Shown: positions 1-11,391, numbered from the stretch's first letter. The stretch: 35,755 bases of DNA from Gnetum montanum (GCA_015680685.1 MNCI01037900.1:682985-718739), one strand, 5' to 3'. Translations and numbers: made by a program. The notes: generated from the sequence alone by a model not told the origin.

Positions 1-194
1 CCAAAAAAATCACATACCTCAGACTTGCTTAACCATACACCGTGACACATACAAGCAAGCCTGGGAAGACAACGAACGATTAACCCCAAGTGTTTCTTGT
101 GGCGTTAAGGCATTTAGTCTGCGAAGTTTGACCGAATCGCGCGTACACACTCGTATTCGTATGGTTGAGTGTAGGGGTACCTCGCCACTCATCA
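1..194 (+). repeat. 3' tail of a family-A LTR (partial, cut by window edge)
   Basis: This stretch aligns with the last ~230 bases of the 3' LTR of element A (about 15505-15736). Shared landmarks are the A-run near position 3, CTTAACCATAC, GAAGACAA, ATTCGTATGGTTG, GGGTACCT and the terminal ACTCATCA. The shared end CATCA at 194 and 15736 defines the LTR terminus. This copy keeps many more CpG dinucleotides (for example around 135-165 and 181-185) than the copy at 15505-15736, so it is probably younger or less deaminated. It belongs to a separate element or solo LTR lying mostly left of the window. An apparent 84-residue minus-strand ORF over it is a chance ORF. Confidence 0.7.
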
Positions 195-3164
195 TACATC
201 TAATAGTTATACAAGGATTAGAAAAAATTGAATTAATGTGCAACCAACTCCTAAAATAATTAAATTTTAGCATTAAATTATATTTATTAGATTAGATATT
301 AAATACTATATAAAATTAATATATTTCAAGTACTTTTATATGTTTTGATAATGTATGTTTCTTACCATATAAAATCATTCTAGTCTTAAATCTTCCTTAA
401 ATTTATTATCAAAAGAAATAAATAGAAGAAAGTATATTTATATATGCATACGTTCTTTTTATCAAAGTTAAAAAAACCTTATTTTATTTTATTTTATTAT
501 GTTACTTAATTTTAATAATTTTTAATTTTTAATACATTAAATTTAATAGCAACTTGATTAAACCCTTGTTAATTTATTACCTAGGCATTTTTTTATTTAC
601 CTTCCACAAATCAATAGCATATTCTATTTAAATTGCAAACTTCCAAATTATTTATAATCTTTGCACCATTATGATATTTTTGCAAGATAGTTTGAATCAT
701 ACTAGATTCATTGTTAGTTGCAAATGATTTTTTAGGGTTTAGGAGAAAATAAGTAGCATTATAGTTCATAGTTAGTTGAGATGTAGCTAGCAACCATTAG
801 GATTAGTTTTAGAAGAATAAAAATAGTTAGTTGTAAGGAGATAAAAGGAAAAAAGTAAAAATTAATTTTAAAAGGTATAATGTAAAATTATTATTAATAA
901 AAAACCCAAAAAATATAAGATCTAATAGCTAGTTCTAAAAAATAAGATATTGTTAACCAAAAAATAAAATAAAAATGTCAAATTTATTAATAAAAAAAAT
1001 AGATAAAAGGTAAATCAAACTAGTTAGAAAAATGTAAAATATTCAAGCAAAAGAAAATAGCATGGTATTTTAATTATAATTGAATTTGCAACTTCTAACA
1101 TCTAAGATAATGGTCTTGTAAGTAAATATAACATATATATAGATATAAGTTATGGATTACTTATTTTTTGTTAAAACAGGCTACCAACGCAAGTAGGTAA
1201 AATAGCCTTGATCTTGATTAACATTATTTGTAGTCTTGTATCTTTTAGTTCAACATTATTTGAATGATAAGGAGGTTACCATTATTCATTAATATCTGAA
1301 TCTTCATTTCTATCTACATTGCTATGATGTAATTTAATCTTTAATGATTTTCTAATATTTCTCACCAAATAATTATTTGTATTTTATCTAATTAACCATA
1401 ATGCTACTTTGCATTTATCTAATTATTATTTGTGTTTTGTTAAATTTTTTAAATTTTTTAACATATTCTACACATGGAGATCATTCAATTTTATTGTGTT
1501 TTACATCTCCTTCATGTTTATTTAGTCTAGCATAAATACTTCTTCTACTCTCCCCCTATGTATAGTTTTCTATTTAGAACATTTTAGTTTATAGACTCTT
1601 TTATAATAAGACTTTCTAACCATTAATCTTCCTTAGGATAATATGACTCACTAGTTTTATAGATAGATTGAAATATAGTTTTAATGTTGTATTCTCTAGG
1701 GTTCCTTTTAGTAATATCTATGTAATAAAGTAATATTACTACTAAATCCTTATCATTTTCTTTACTTTTAATTAAACCTTCATATTCTTTACCATTGATA
1801 CATTTCTACTTTGTTGATTTGTTTTTCAAATCCTACAACTTCATCATTTGTAACAATTATAAAAGCTTTAGAGGATATAAATACTTCTCAAAAGCTTGTA
1901 TTCACTCTCTAGAAATTGTACAACTTAGTGCAAAATATATTCTTAAATAATAATATTTAAGAAATAATTATGTTAAAAAATGCTATTAAGGTGAAGTAAG
2001 TATGTCCACTTTTCATACTTTATTTAGTATTTTTATTAATGATTTAAAGCAATAGATAATTTTAGTTACATTGAAGTCTACTAAGATTAGTAATTTTCCT
2101 ACAACTATGTTAATATTGGCTAATGTTATGGCTTTAATAGTAAAAATTAAATCTCTTATGAAATGAATGCATTAAAACTTAGGTCATTTTTGTTGTTTCA
2201 AGTATGAAAGGTAATGTTACCAAAAACAAAAATGATCATATGTGATACTAGATCATATAGAAATGATTTTTATCTTGATTTTGAATAAATTGAAGTTGTC
2301 CCTTACTATAATTGCTTAGATGTTGAATTTTTAAATAGGTACTTATGAAAAGACTATGTCTCTTAAAGTATATCAAATAATACACATACTTTATACACTA
2401 TTTGTAATCAATACACACAGAAATGTTGGATATAAAATAAATGAAATAAAAAGTACTATCAAATTATCCAACTAATTTTATCATATGGTTGTTGATGAGC
2501 AATGGGTATTTCCTTCTCCCAACCATACAAATCATTAGCATGTACAAACGATTTGGTTGAATTCCATGGACTACGATTACCTAAGTGGCCTATATCCTTA
2601 GATGATGAAAGATGTGGTTACTAGTCATTGTCTTCCTAATCATCACTTGTGTTAACTTGTATGTATGGTGAAGTGTGTTTGAGGTGTATGATATTTATTT
2701 TTATAATTTGTATTGTTTTCTTTAAATAGAAAAATAATAAAGTAAATGAAAGGTTTAATTATTTAAATTAACTAAACCATCCTAAATTTGAAGCATTTAT
2801 TTCGACTTTCTGTACACATCCTAAACATATACTAATACTCTTGGGTTACAAAGTGTCTATTGCTAGGCATACCAAGTATCCATTATTGAGATTATCATGC
2901 ATTAGTATATAATGCTCAAAGTGGTCATACTTATGTTAATTACGAGTTATAATATTAAATGCTTAAAGAACAAGAAAGTAAATTTCATTTAAAGTAAAAT
3001 ACTAGAAATAAATTTGAACTAATTTAAGTGCTCCGATTGATGAAAGAAATCTTGATTTTATTACCACTCATGCAAGTGTGTCCAGGTACATATTACACTC
3101 GAATAAGATGCCATAAAATCAATTTAATCCACACTACAGGTACTTAGAGAAAAAGTTTACTAAG
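195..3164. other. AT-rich intergenic filler, no recognisable gene
   Basis: Nearly 3 kb of strongly AT-rich sequence with long A and T runs. I translated parts of it in several frames and saw no conserved retrotransposon, transposase or host protein motif. A C-rich run at about 1551-1557 would read as a purine-rich tract on the minus strand, but no LTR boundary follows it. The region probably holds repeats too old to recognise. Confidence 0.6.
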
Positions 3165-3798
3165 TGATGAAGCATCAAAGTGTTGTGTCAATAGGGCCTC
3201 GTTTATGTGGTGTTGCCCTATCGATCGGGCCACGTCGATGTAGTGTTTGCTACAACTATGGGGCCCTATTGACACTGTACTATAACAAAAACTATAAATG
3301 CAAGCTCCCCAACCATGTTTATGGATTAGGAGTCATAGTAGTAGTAGAGCTCTTGCAATTTGTTCATTTGAAAGTTAGAATATTTTCTAGAGTGCCCGCA
3401 ACAAGAGTCATTAAGTGTATGGATCTTTATTCGAACATTATTGTACCTAAACCACACTAGCCTATACAGCAATAAAGACTAGCTTCTTGATAAACCTTGC
3501 AGCATTTTGGATAGTTTAAATGTTTTATTCTTGCATTTAATGTTTTCAGTTATTTGTTCAATGTTTCTCAGTAATTAAGCTAATTAAGTGATTAAGTAAC
3601 ATAAGCTAACTAGGTTAAACACATAAGTACGACTACTTTAAGCATAAACACATATTTTCTTGGTAATCCTAGTAGTGTTATTACTTGGTGCACCTAGTAG
3701 CGTAGTGCTTGGTAACCTAGGAGTGGATACATGGATTTAGTATGTGTACGGAAAGTGGGACCAGATGCTTATGTTAGGATTAGTTAAAGATTAGTTAA
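3165..3798 (+). repeat. 5' LTR of element A (end missing at N)
   Basis: This aligns with 14808-15450 of the 3' LTR. Both start TGATGA and share the 14-bp GGCC-containing units, the TATA box, GAAAGTTAGAATATTT, a diverged copy of CAACAGGAGTCATTGA (here CAACAAGAGTCATTAA), CTTGGTAATCC, CTAGTAGC and TAGGATTAGTTA. Homology stops at the unresolved base 3799. The last ~280 bases present in the 3' LTR are absent, so the assembly or a deletion has removed U5. A 98-residue ORF inside (3164-3460) is a chance reading frame. Confidence 0.85.
3171..3299 (+). promoter_or_regulatory. U3 promoter of 5' LTR: diverged 14-bp repeat array plus TATA box
   Basis: Diverged 14-bp units such as TGTCAATAGGGCCT (3186-3199) and CTATCGATCGGGCC (3218-3231) precede a TATAAAT box at 3293-3299. 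The local GC content is clearly higher than the flanks. The arrangement of short GGCC-centred repeats directly upstream of a TATA box recurs at 11188-11245 and 14829-14952. It is the likely RNA polymerase II promoter of the element; activity is inferred. Confidence 0.6.
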
Positions 3799-3812
3799 NT
3801 TTCCAGGGACTT
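3799..3812 (+). other. Unresolved base and probable remnant of the primer binding site
   Basis: Base 3799 is N, exactly where the 5' LTR should continue into U5. It is followed by TTTCCAGGGACTT, which resembles the 3' part of the tRNA-Asp-type primer site used by Athila-like elements (ending GTTGCCGGGGA). The N probably stands for a collapsed gap that swallowed the LTR tail and the start of the primer site. The identification is tentative. Confidence 0.35.
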
Positions 3813-3941
3813 TTTTTGTTGAAACATATGCTATCTAGGAGTAGTGAATATTATTAATATCATTGGATGAACCCAAGGTCAACATTACTCTCACACAACA
3901 TATAATTATAAGCATACTAATAATTTTAATTGTTTTGCAAA

Positions 3942-5756
3942 ATGTCTTCTTCTTCTCGCAAGCATGACGATGTTACACCGTTGGTTCCATAGGAGTACAA
4001 AGTGGTATATACTCATCTAGATGAGTACATGCCCAACTTCACCTTCATCTTACACTAGGATGAGCAACTGTGATGGTGTGATATGGAGGACAACATTGTA
4101 ATTCCTCCTGATTGATCTGTACCTATGATGTTGCTTCAAACTCTTAAGAAGTTAGGCATCCATGATCTTCAAGAAGAGTATGTTATGCATGCCTATGACT
4201 ACTAGGACTACCATCCCACTAAAACACAACACAAGAAAGATCAACATCAAGAGAAGCATCATGAGGTTGTGAAGGAAAAATGGTTCTCTAATCCCTTGTT
4301 CTTGTTGAATCGAGATGACAACAAGGACCCTCCCTCTAAGGGCTCTCAACATGACAATTCTCCTCCCCTTGTTACTGATGACAAGGGTGTGACCCTGAAC
4401 CTGTGGTCTACAATCAACAATTTAGGTTTAGGAAAAGATGGCAATCAAGGCAAGGGATCGAATAAGCATCAAGATAATAAGAAATCTTATGATCATGGTT
4501 GTGATAACTAAAGGGGAGTTGGTAGACATCATGGTGGTGGTAGTCCTCCTCCCTCTTTTCCCTCTTCATCTGCATCCTCTTCTTCTGGTTTTGAATGGTG
4601 CTATAGAAGGAATAACCATGATGGAGGTGCTCAATGGGACAACAATATTGATCACCAATCCCATAATGAATGAAGGGGTAATAGAGGACATCATTGACGA
4701 CAACACAATAATGATGATGGTGAGCCTTTGTTGGCAACTTGAAGCATGCTTAACATTGTAGAGTCAATTAAGATTCTAGCTAGGCAAAAGATAGTGGGAT
4801 CAAGCACCTAGACATAAATAATATTCCAAGATTTGAGGGGGGATATAACTCTAATCCATAAACACATCTACAAGCTTTCCATGATGCCTATGTCTTGCAA
4901 AACATTGAAAATAACTAGCAAAAACTCAAGCTCTTCCCCAGGATACTTATCAAGGAAGCTAAAAGCTAGTATCGATCCTTAGAGCTGGAATCCATTCGTA
5001 GATGGAGTACCATGCTGAAACTATTTAATGAAAAATACCAAATGCACTCCAAAGTGTCCAATCTAAGAAGGCAAATCCAAGGCTGAAAACAGTGAACACA
5101 TGAACCCTTGGATGCCGCCATGGATAGATATTATTCTCTCTTACACCAATGCCCTTACCATGATTACTCTCAAAGGGAACAACTTTGCCACATCATAGAT
5201 GGGCTCAGAGCAAAAACCAGAAAAAGTCTTGGGATTTATGCCTAAGGGAGACTATCCAAACTAAGAGCTCAACAAATACAAAGGCTAGTAGATCAAGTTG
5301 TAAAAGAAGAAGGTGAGTTGTGAAAAAGGGAAAGTGCAAAAGAGTATAATAAGGATCCTTCCATAAGGAAACAAGAGGTTTGATTTTGTGATGAGGAGGA
5401 GTCACCACTCGACGAAGTGATGAATAGGAAAACCATGCCTATTCAAAAATCTATTTCTGATATTTTGGCAAAGGTCGATAAATTATGGAAATCTTTGGAT
5501 GAAAAATTCAAAACTACTATGAAGATTGCTAAAGCATCCAAAGAGAAAAATAGTGATCATGACTGTAAGAGGCAAAAAGAAGCTGAATGTGCCTACCAGA
5601 GAGGTAAGGGAAAAGCTGCTATAGTTGAAGAAGTTGTAGAGATAGACTTTAATGATGATGATGGATGTGACATTTTTCAATATGAACATCCTAAGGGATA
5701 TTTCCCTGTGGTGTCACACGTACAAGAATCTGGGATGTACACATTGAATTTGTGAC
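3942..5756 (+). pseudogene. gag: Decayed gag of element A
   Basis: Gag forms the virus-like particle and binds the element RNA. The start chosen is the ATG at 3942 (MSSSSRKHDD), in frame with an open stretch at 4269-4511. The N-terminal half is hydrophilic and rich in His, Asn, Gly and Ser. A frameshift near 4795 moves the frame, and the core begins at 4823 with IPRFEGGYNSNP. The capsid motifs follow: an AK.WY.SLE.ESIRRW-like block (about 4955-5015) and QCPYHDYSQREQL (about 5149-5187), typical of Retrotrans_gag proteins of the Athila/Tat type. In-frame stops lie at 4859 (TAA), 4916 (TAG) and 4967 (TAG, at the expected Trp), and further on. The C-terminal open part, 5417-5755, is Lys/Glu-rich with an acidic tail. 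No zinc knuckle is evident. Confidence 0.75.
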
Positions 5757-6373
5757 TAGCATGTAGGCAAGCACCCAGACGATTACCTTATCCTTAAGGC
5801 AATCTAAGGCAGTTCTAGTAGCAATAACAAGCTTACTATCCAAGTGGAGCTCCAACATAATCATATGAACAATATCAATAGTGGCACCAACCACAATCAT
5901 GGGGAATGCCACTACCAAGATAGCAATACCCTTATAGCCAACTGAATCCATATGGGTACTATGCTCAGTAACCCATTTCTCCATGAAGCTCTACAAGCGA
6001 CGCATCATTCTAGCATGACTATTATCTTGCAGAGTACCATCGAACTCATTCACCATCTACTCGAGAAGAGCATCCATGCCCATACCATCCTTCACATGCA
6101 TTTGCACACATTCCTCCATCCTCAACCTAGTTACCTCCTACTCCATCCATGTAGGATGAAATTTCCCCATAGCTATAGCAATGAAATGCTACGAGGGCTA
6201 TACATTTACAATTAGCCTTCCAACCAAGTGGTTTGAACAATCGATCTAGAAAATGATCCTTTTTTTGACCCAACAATCCTCCCAAACCCTCACAACCTAA
6301 TGCAGCTGGTCACCCTACATGTTTAACACCCTCATCCTTTGCATCAAACACATTTGAGTATCCTTCAAACCAA
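5757..6373 (+). other. Gag-protease linker, Gln/Tyr/Pro-rich, frame lost
   Basis: One frame here reads as a low-complexity, Gln-, Tyr-, Pro- and His-rich linker (for example YPYSQLNPYGYY around 5930-5965), interrupted by many stops of the TAG and TAA type where Gln is expected. It joins the gag C-terminus to the protease. Apparent ORFs on both strands (5691-5984 minus, 5952-6215 plus) are shadows of this composition. No conserved domain is visible. Confidence 0.45.
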
Positions 6374-6832
6374 ATGCCACCTTGGATCCACATTGTAATG
6401 TTAACTCATGCTATTTTTGATTGGATCAAGGCTAGTAACCTTCCCACAAAAAGATCTAACCTAAAAAGTCCTCTTATTTGGTTACAGATCATGGGACATG
6501 AGCCATGTAAGGCTCTTCTTGATTCTGGTTCTGGTGTTAATCTCATCTCTCATGACATGTACAAGGCTTGAAACCTACCACCTCTCAAGGAGAGCAACAT
6601 CTATTTAAAATTGGCAAACCAATCAATCATTGTCTCTTTGGGACTAGTGGAGGACATTGTAACCATAGTTTGTGGGTGGTCTTATATTGCCAATTTTTTG
6701 GTGATCAAGGTAGAGAGCTACAAAGGTGACTTTCCCATCATTATGGACAAGGCTTGGTTAAGCATGATTGATAAATGGATGGACATAAAAAACCTCTCCT
6801 TAGAAATCTCTAAGGAGAATGAATTTGGATAA
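6374..6832 (+). pseudogene. Aspartic protease domain of element A
   Basis: A retropepsin-like protease that would cleave the Gag-Pol polyprotein. The catalytic motif LLDSGSGVNLIS is intact, with the Asp codon at 6521-6523. The stop at 6569-6571 (TGA) interrupts the frame after MYKA, probably at a former Trp codon. The same frame resumes through the flap and hydrophobic core and ends with FPIIMDKAWLS and MDIKNLSLEI, matching the strand that follows the usual PIILGRPFL block in Athila/Tat proteases. The usual Gly-Arg of that block reads Asp-Lys here. This is one of the least damaged coding stretches of the window, with one stop in about 150 codons. Confidence 0.75.
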
Positions 6833-7850
6833 ATAGAAAAGAAGTATGTTCCATGCACTGCATATAACAATAACAGGTGTAATTGCATGCAGAAAATATG
6901 ATCCATTAAGAGTACATTCATTAAAGCATGCAATCAATGTGCACATGAAGTAGATATCCAAAGGTGCTTATACGCAACAATCACTAAATAGAAGGACACC
7001 TATTGGCTGACAGCTGACTTTGATAATAGTACATTATGCATGGAACCAACTGAGAGCCTGACATGTGCTTATGTTGAAGGCATGGATGAACTTGAGCAAG
7101 TTTGTCACCAACTCTCTGATGATGAAGATTATGATACATGTTGGAAAGAGTTCAAAATCCTTGATAATTTCAAATAGGAGCCCCTAGAGTTAAAAACTCT
7201 ACCATCCAACATGGAGTATGCATTTTTAAATAATGGAAACCTAGTTATAATCAATGTAAATCTTGCTCCTAAACAAAAAGACAAGATGTTATAGGTGGTC
7301 AAAAAATGGCCAATAGCCTTTGCTTGGTCATAACCTAAGCTGATTGGAATTGATCCAATGTTATGCTAACATCACATTTAAATTGATCCAACCATGAAGC
7401 CAAGAAGGCAGTTGTAGTGGCGGCTAAACCCCAAGCTAAAGCAAATCATTAACAAGGAAATAGAATAACTTCTCAAGGTAGGGTTCATCTATCCCATCGT
7501 AGATAGTGAGTGGGTTAGCCCACTCATAATTATGCCAAAAAATGTGGCAAGAGATGGGTCTGCATCAACTTTAGGCTATTAAACATGGCAACATTTAAAG
7601 ATCATTTTCTATTACCATTTGTGGACCAAGTGTTGGACATCATCTTTGGGCATTGGTATTATAGCTTCTTGGATGCTTATAGTGGCTATAACCAAATCTA
7701 GATTGTGCCCCAAGATCAGGCCAAGACAACATTCACAAGTCCCTAGGGGACCTTTTTATATTATAAGATGCCATTTGGTCTATGCAATGCCCCTACAACA
7801 TTTCAATGCCTAGTCCTTAGTATTTTTCAATAGCAGATTGGTAGCTAGAC
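6833..7850 (+). pseudogene. Reverse transcriptase of element A, 3' half deleted
   Basis: The RNA-directed DNA polymerase domain. The connector at 7180-7300 reads ELKTLPSNMEYAFLNNGN, followed by PRRQL near 7400 and EWVSPLIIMPK near 7508-7540, then a frameshift at about 7540. The next frame gives WVCINFRLLNMATFKDHF and FLDAYSGYNQI with the first catalytic Asp codon at 7672-7674. It continues with KMPFGLCNAPTTF up to about 7805. The sequence then jumps near 7850 into RNase H. The segment with the second catalytic motif (F-x-D-D), the thumb and the connection is missing. The antisense relative at 15737-17673 keeps that segment, about 430 bases long. CAAATCTAG at 7690 and CCCTAG near 7740 are Gln- and Tyr/Gln-type stops. 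Confidence 0.8.
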
Positions 7851-7854
7851 TAGT

Positions 7855-8222
7855 CTAGATCATTTCACATAATGATGGATGCATCTAATTATGTTTTGGG
7901 AGTTATGATTATGTAATTGGATGATAAAAAATATCCATATTACATCCACTACATGAGCTAAAGCATTATGGATGCACAGTTGAATTATACCACAACTGAA
8001 AAAGAACTAATGGTAGTGGTGTATGCTCTTGATAAGTTTAGGCACTATGTGCTTGGCTATAAAGTATTTGTGAACATAGACCACAGTGCCATCCATTTCC
8101 TAATGAATAAACCAACCATGAGCCCTCATATCATATGGTGACTCATGATCTTGCAAGAATTCAATCTCACGATGGTAGATCAAAAAGAAATGAAGAATGT
8201 GATCACTGACTACCTCTCTTGA
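7855..8222 (+). pseudogene. RNase H domain of element A
   Basis: This domain would degrade the RNA strand of the RNA/DNA hybrid. It starts just after the RT deletion with MMDASNYVLG, whose catalytic Asp codon is at 7878-7880. It continues with AQLNYTTTEKELMVVVYALD (about 7976-8035), which holds the catalytic Glu, and YKVFVNIDHSAIHFLMNK, whose Asp is the third catalytic position. It ends with EMKNVITDYLS at the stop near 8220. Apart from stops replacing Gln or Trp, the motif residues are retained. It is continuous with the integrase that follows. Confidence 0.8.
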
Positions 8223-9611
8223 TTAATATTAGATAACAAAGAAGAGGAGTTTCCAAAAAAACTCCATTTTATAGAAGCAATAAATGACCAAGTACCCACA
8301 GAAATAAAATGATATGATGTCATCCTCACTTATGTTCTTACTCAAGAGATGCCACAAGATCTTGACATTAGAAAGAAGCAAAAATTTCTTCATCAGGCCA
8401 AATACTTCATGGAAATCAATGGACACCTCTACAAGACGTGCATCAATGGCCTAATTCATTGGTGTGTCCCTAATGAAGATTCACTACACGTTCTCTAGGA
8501 TGCTCATGAAGGACCTTGTAGTGGCCACTATGCAGGGAGATGCATGGCCATAAAAATCATGATGGCAGGATACTATTATGCTACAATCTTTAGGGATTCC
8601 CACAAATTTGTTTGATCTTGTGAATGATGTCAACAACATGGTGGGATGACTACTTGAATGAAAGATCCTCAACAATGGATTCAACCACTAGAGCCCCTTG
8701 GCATATGGGGCATTGACTTCATGGGTCTCCTCACAACCATGTTTAATGGAAAGGCATATATCATTATAGCGGTCGACTACTACACAAAGTGGGTAGAAGC
8801 AGTAGTCGTTACTAATTTTACATTATTCACTGCTACTAGATTTATACAAAAAAATGTTGTAAATAGGTTTGGGGTGCCATGTGCACTAATTTCTAACAAT
8901 AGAATTCATTTCATAAATGTCACTTTTAGAAAGTTGATGAAATGCTTGGGGGTTGAACATAAATTAACAACACCCTATCACCTCTAAGCCAATGGTCAAG
9001 CAAAGGTAATCAATAGGAAGATCACAAAAATCCCAACAAAGACCATTAGCAAATATAGGAAAGATTGGAGTACAAAACTCAATGATGTCCTATGGGCCTA
9101 CTGTTCAATATGGAAACTTCCTATTGGCTATTCTTCCTACTAGTTAGTGTACAGAAAACTTCCAATGCTCTTGATTCAATTTGAGCTTCATACACTCTCA
9201 ACAGCCTATGATCTGAATCTTGACCTAAGTCTAGCATGGAAAGAAACACTAATCAACCTAAATGTGCTAAACGAAAATTGATTGGTGGCCCTATCTTTGA
9301 ATGAGATGGACAAGGCATTTAACAAGCAATGTCATGACCTTAGAATATAGAAAGTAAAACTTCAACCAGGAGATAAGGTTCTCTATTGGAATCCCACACA
9401 TGTACCCTAGAAAACAAAGTTTCAAATGTTGTGGGAGGGACCTTATATAATTAATCAAACCTTTCCCTCTAGGGCCATGTTAATTTACAAACCTAAGTGC
9501 CCAAATAAAAAGCAATTGGTCAACATCCAACAAGTGAAACCTTTCCTAGAACCAAGACAAGTCAATGCAACTGCCACCTTAATGGATGGACAACCTTGTT
9601 CAATTTTTTAG
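8223..9611 (+). pseudogene. Integrase of element A, catalytically dead
   Basis: Integrase inserts the cDNA into host DNA. The N-terminal H2C2 zinc finger is visible at about 8500-8640 (DAHEGPCSGHYAGRC, later the two Cys of SCE*CQQHG). The catalytic core starts at IWGIDFMG with the first Asp codon at 8715-8717. At the second Asp the codon is AAC (8895-8897, ISNNRIHF). At the catalytic Glu the codon is AAG (9003-9005, GQAKVINRKI). Both are G-to-A changes that abolish activity. The C-terminal part has LQPGDKVLYW and WEGPYIINQTF (open from 9426) and ends VKPFLEPRQ... at 9611. There is no chromodomain. Confidence 0.85.
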
Positions 9612-11187
9612 ATCTCCTCCTTCCAACTTAGTCATGGAGAAGATGGTCATCCATGCTAACAATCCATGTGGCTTCTCAATCTTTCTACTTTTTTTTTTCA
9701 ACATTTTTAATTTTTGATTTTACAAGTTATTTATTTTACAAATTTTTGATTTTCAATTTCTTCCATTTTTTGCCATTTTCTATTTTGCGCCATTGTTAGT
9801 ATATATGAATCTTTCTTGATTATTTTATAATTTCTTATATATTTTACCTTATTTTGTTTTGTTTGAGTGTGGCTTTTCATCATTTTTTCTAATAAAAGTA
9901 TTTTATTACCGTAGGACACAATGCCACTATTGCTATTTACTAATGATGGCTTGTGCTTAATGTTGTGATTGTCAATGTCTCGTTTCTATTCTTGAATTCT
10001 GATGTTTGATGACTATGACATGGTTTATTTTTCATGGGATAGGAAGTGAGTCCACATCATTCACCCATCCAAAAAACTCTATGGTTTTCCTTGTTCTAGG
10101 AATTTAAGCTCCCTTCCATTAAAGAAAATTTTAATTAATTGATGACCTTGGTAGTTTTGGAATTGGAAAGGATTCAAAGGTTTGTAGAGGGTGTAACTTC
10201 AAGGGGACTCAATACTCTTTGTACTCTTCTACTTGCTTGAGTGCCTAAGTGTTTTTCATGAACTTCTTGCCATTCCATTTCAACCACTCTAGGAAGTCAA
10301 ATAAAGTCTTTGCATGGTGTTGTTTCTATTCAAAAATATAAAAAATGATGGGAATTCAAAGCACACCCCTTAGATAAATAAATGGGCTACAAGAACTGGT
10401 TATGAAACTAGAAAGACTTGCATCCATGCATGAAGGTCCCATCTAACTAAGGCCCTCTCTCACTTCCCACTTCTCTTTTCTTCTCTTTATGGAATGGTGG
10501 TTGTTCTATGAAAGCGCTCTTGTGTCTCAAGGAGATGGATCAATCTTAGAGTGGTGATGCAAAGTCACTGAAAGCAGCTAGTTTTATTCTAGACTAAGTA
10601 TGGATCTTCTCAAATCATTTTAAACACAAACTTCACAAGGGATTTCTTATGACCTCAATTCGGAATTCCATTATGCCTTCTCTGTCATTTATCCATGCTA
10701 CCACACCTCACCTAATTGCCAGGTTCTATGTTATGCTCTATGTCTTAGTTTGATGTGTTTGAATTCTTGGATAGATTCTTTTTGGTTAGTCCTTAACTTT
10801 GCATGATCATTAATCAACTGTGGGATCCACAGACTCCTTAGTTAAGGTTATGAAAGGGCAACAAGGGTATGAGCCTACTATGGGGAGGATCCACTTGCAT
10901 ATCTCTTGGTTTGGTTAGTTAAGTCCCTTACCTTAGACATTGCTACAATCTTATCTTTCACATATTCCATTATGCAAACTAATGTGTGCTCCTTGATCTC
11001 TCATTTTCCATCCTTTTTCTCCATTTTCTTAAATTTCTCAATTTTTGGGACTTTAACATCCTCTTCTCATATTTTTATCATGTTTGTGGTTATTTGGGCT
11101 TCCGTTTGATCCTAATTTCATTCAAAATCTCTTTGTAATTTTTAAGTTTTAACCAAGTCAACAAAAGTCAACTATGATTAAAAACTA
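9612..11187. other. Long non-coding spacer between pol and the extra ORF
   Basis: About 1.6 kb directly after pol. It starts with a T-rich stretch (9685-9900) and then becomes less extreme in composition. No motif of pol, envelope or any known domain appears in the frames I read. Two small ORFs (9731-9919 minus and 10906-11109 plus) are hydrophobic or low-complexity and look like chance. Long spacers after pol are usual in Tat/Athila-type elements. Confidence 0.5.
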
Positions 11188-11245
11188 CGTCGATGAGGCC
11201 CCATCGACGAGGGCCCATCAATGCATCACAAAAACTCTATATATA
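11188..11245 (+). promoter_or_regulatory. Internal copy of the U3 promoter module (three 14-bp units plus TATA box)
   Basis: Three adjacent 14-bp units, CGTCGATGAGGCCC (11188-11201), CATCGACGAGGGCC (11202-11215) and CATCAATGCATCAC (11216-11229), are followed 8 bases later by TATATATA (11238-11245). The same unit type and the same array-then-TATA geometry occur in the U3 of both LTRs (14829-14952 and 3171-3299). Sequence after the TATA box does not match the LTR's R-U5, so this is not simply a nested LTR. It lies ~460 bases upstream of the extra ORF and is its probable promoter by inference. Confidence 0.6.
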
Positions 11246-11391
11246 CCACCAAAAACTTTTAAATTCTTATCATTTACTTCATAACGCCAAGGAGCTTTTG
11301 CCATTTTTAAGAGCCCAAAACCTTCAAAAGCCCATAACTTCCCAACCATTTGCCCAAATCACTCCATTCTTTGATCTTGCAGCTACTAAAG

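Noticed and set aside
195-240. Possible continuation of the antisense pol fragment beside the LTR tail at the window start
   Set aside because: Only a few short words (CATCT, ACAAGGA) are shared with 15741-15762; this is too little to call homology.
19-273. 84-residue minus-strand ORF at the window start
   Set aside because: It lies over an LTR tail shared with 15505-15736, where the frame is not conserved; it is a chance ORF.
1500-1960. Possible Copia-type fragment on the minus strand with an AGGGGGAG-like tract
   Set aside because: Translation gave no recognisable RT, integrase or gag motif, and no LTR boundary follows the tract.
3164-3460. 98-residue plus-strand ORF
   Set aside because: It covers U3, the TATA box and the leader of the 5' LTR. 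The matching part of the 3' LTR does not keep the frame.
4414-4737. 107-residue minus-strand ORF, rich in His and Tyr
   Set aside because: A shadow of the gag N-terminal half on the plus strand; composition follows the low-complexity codons of that half.
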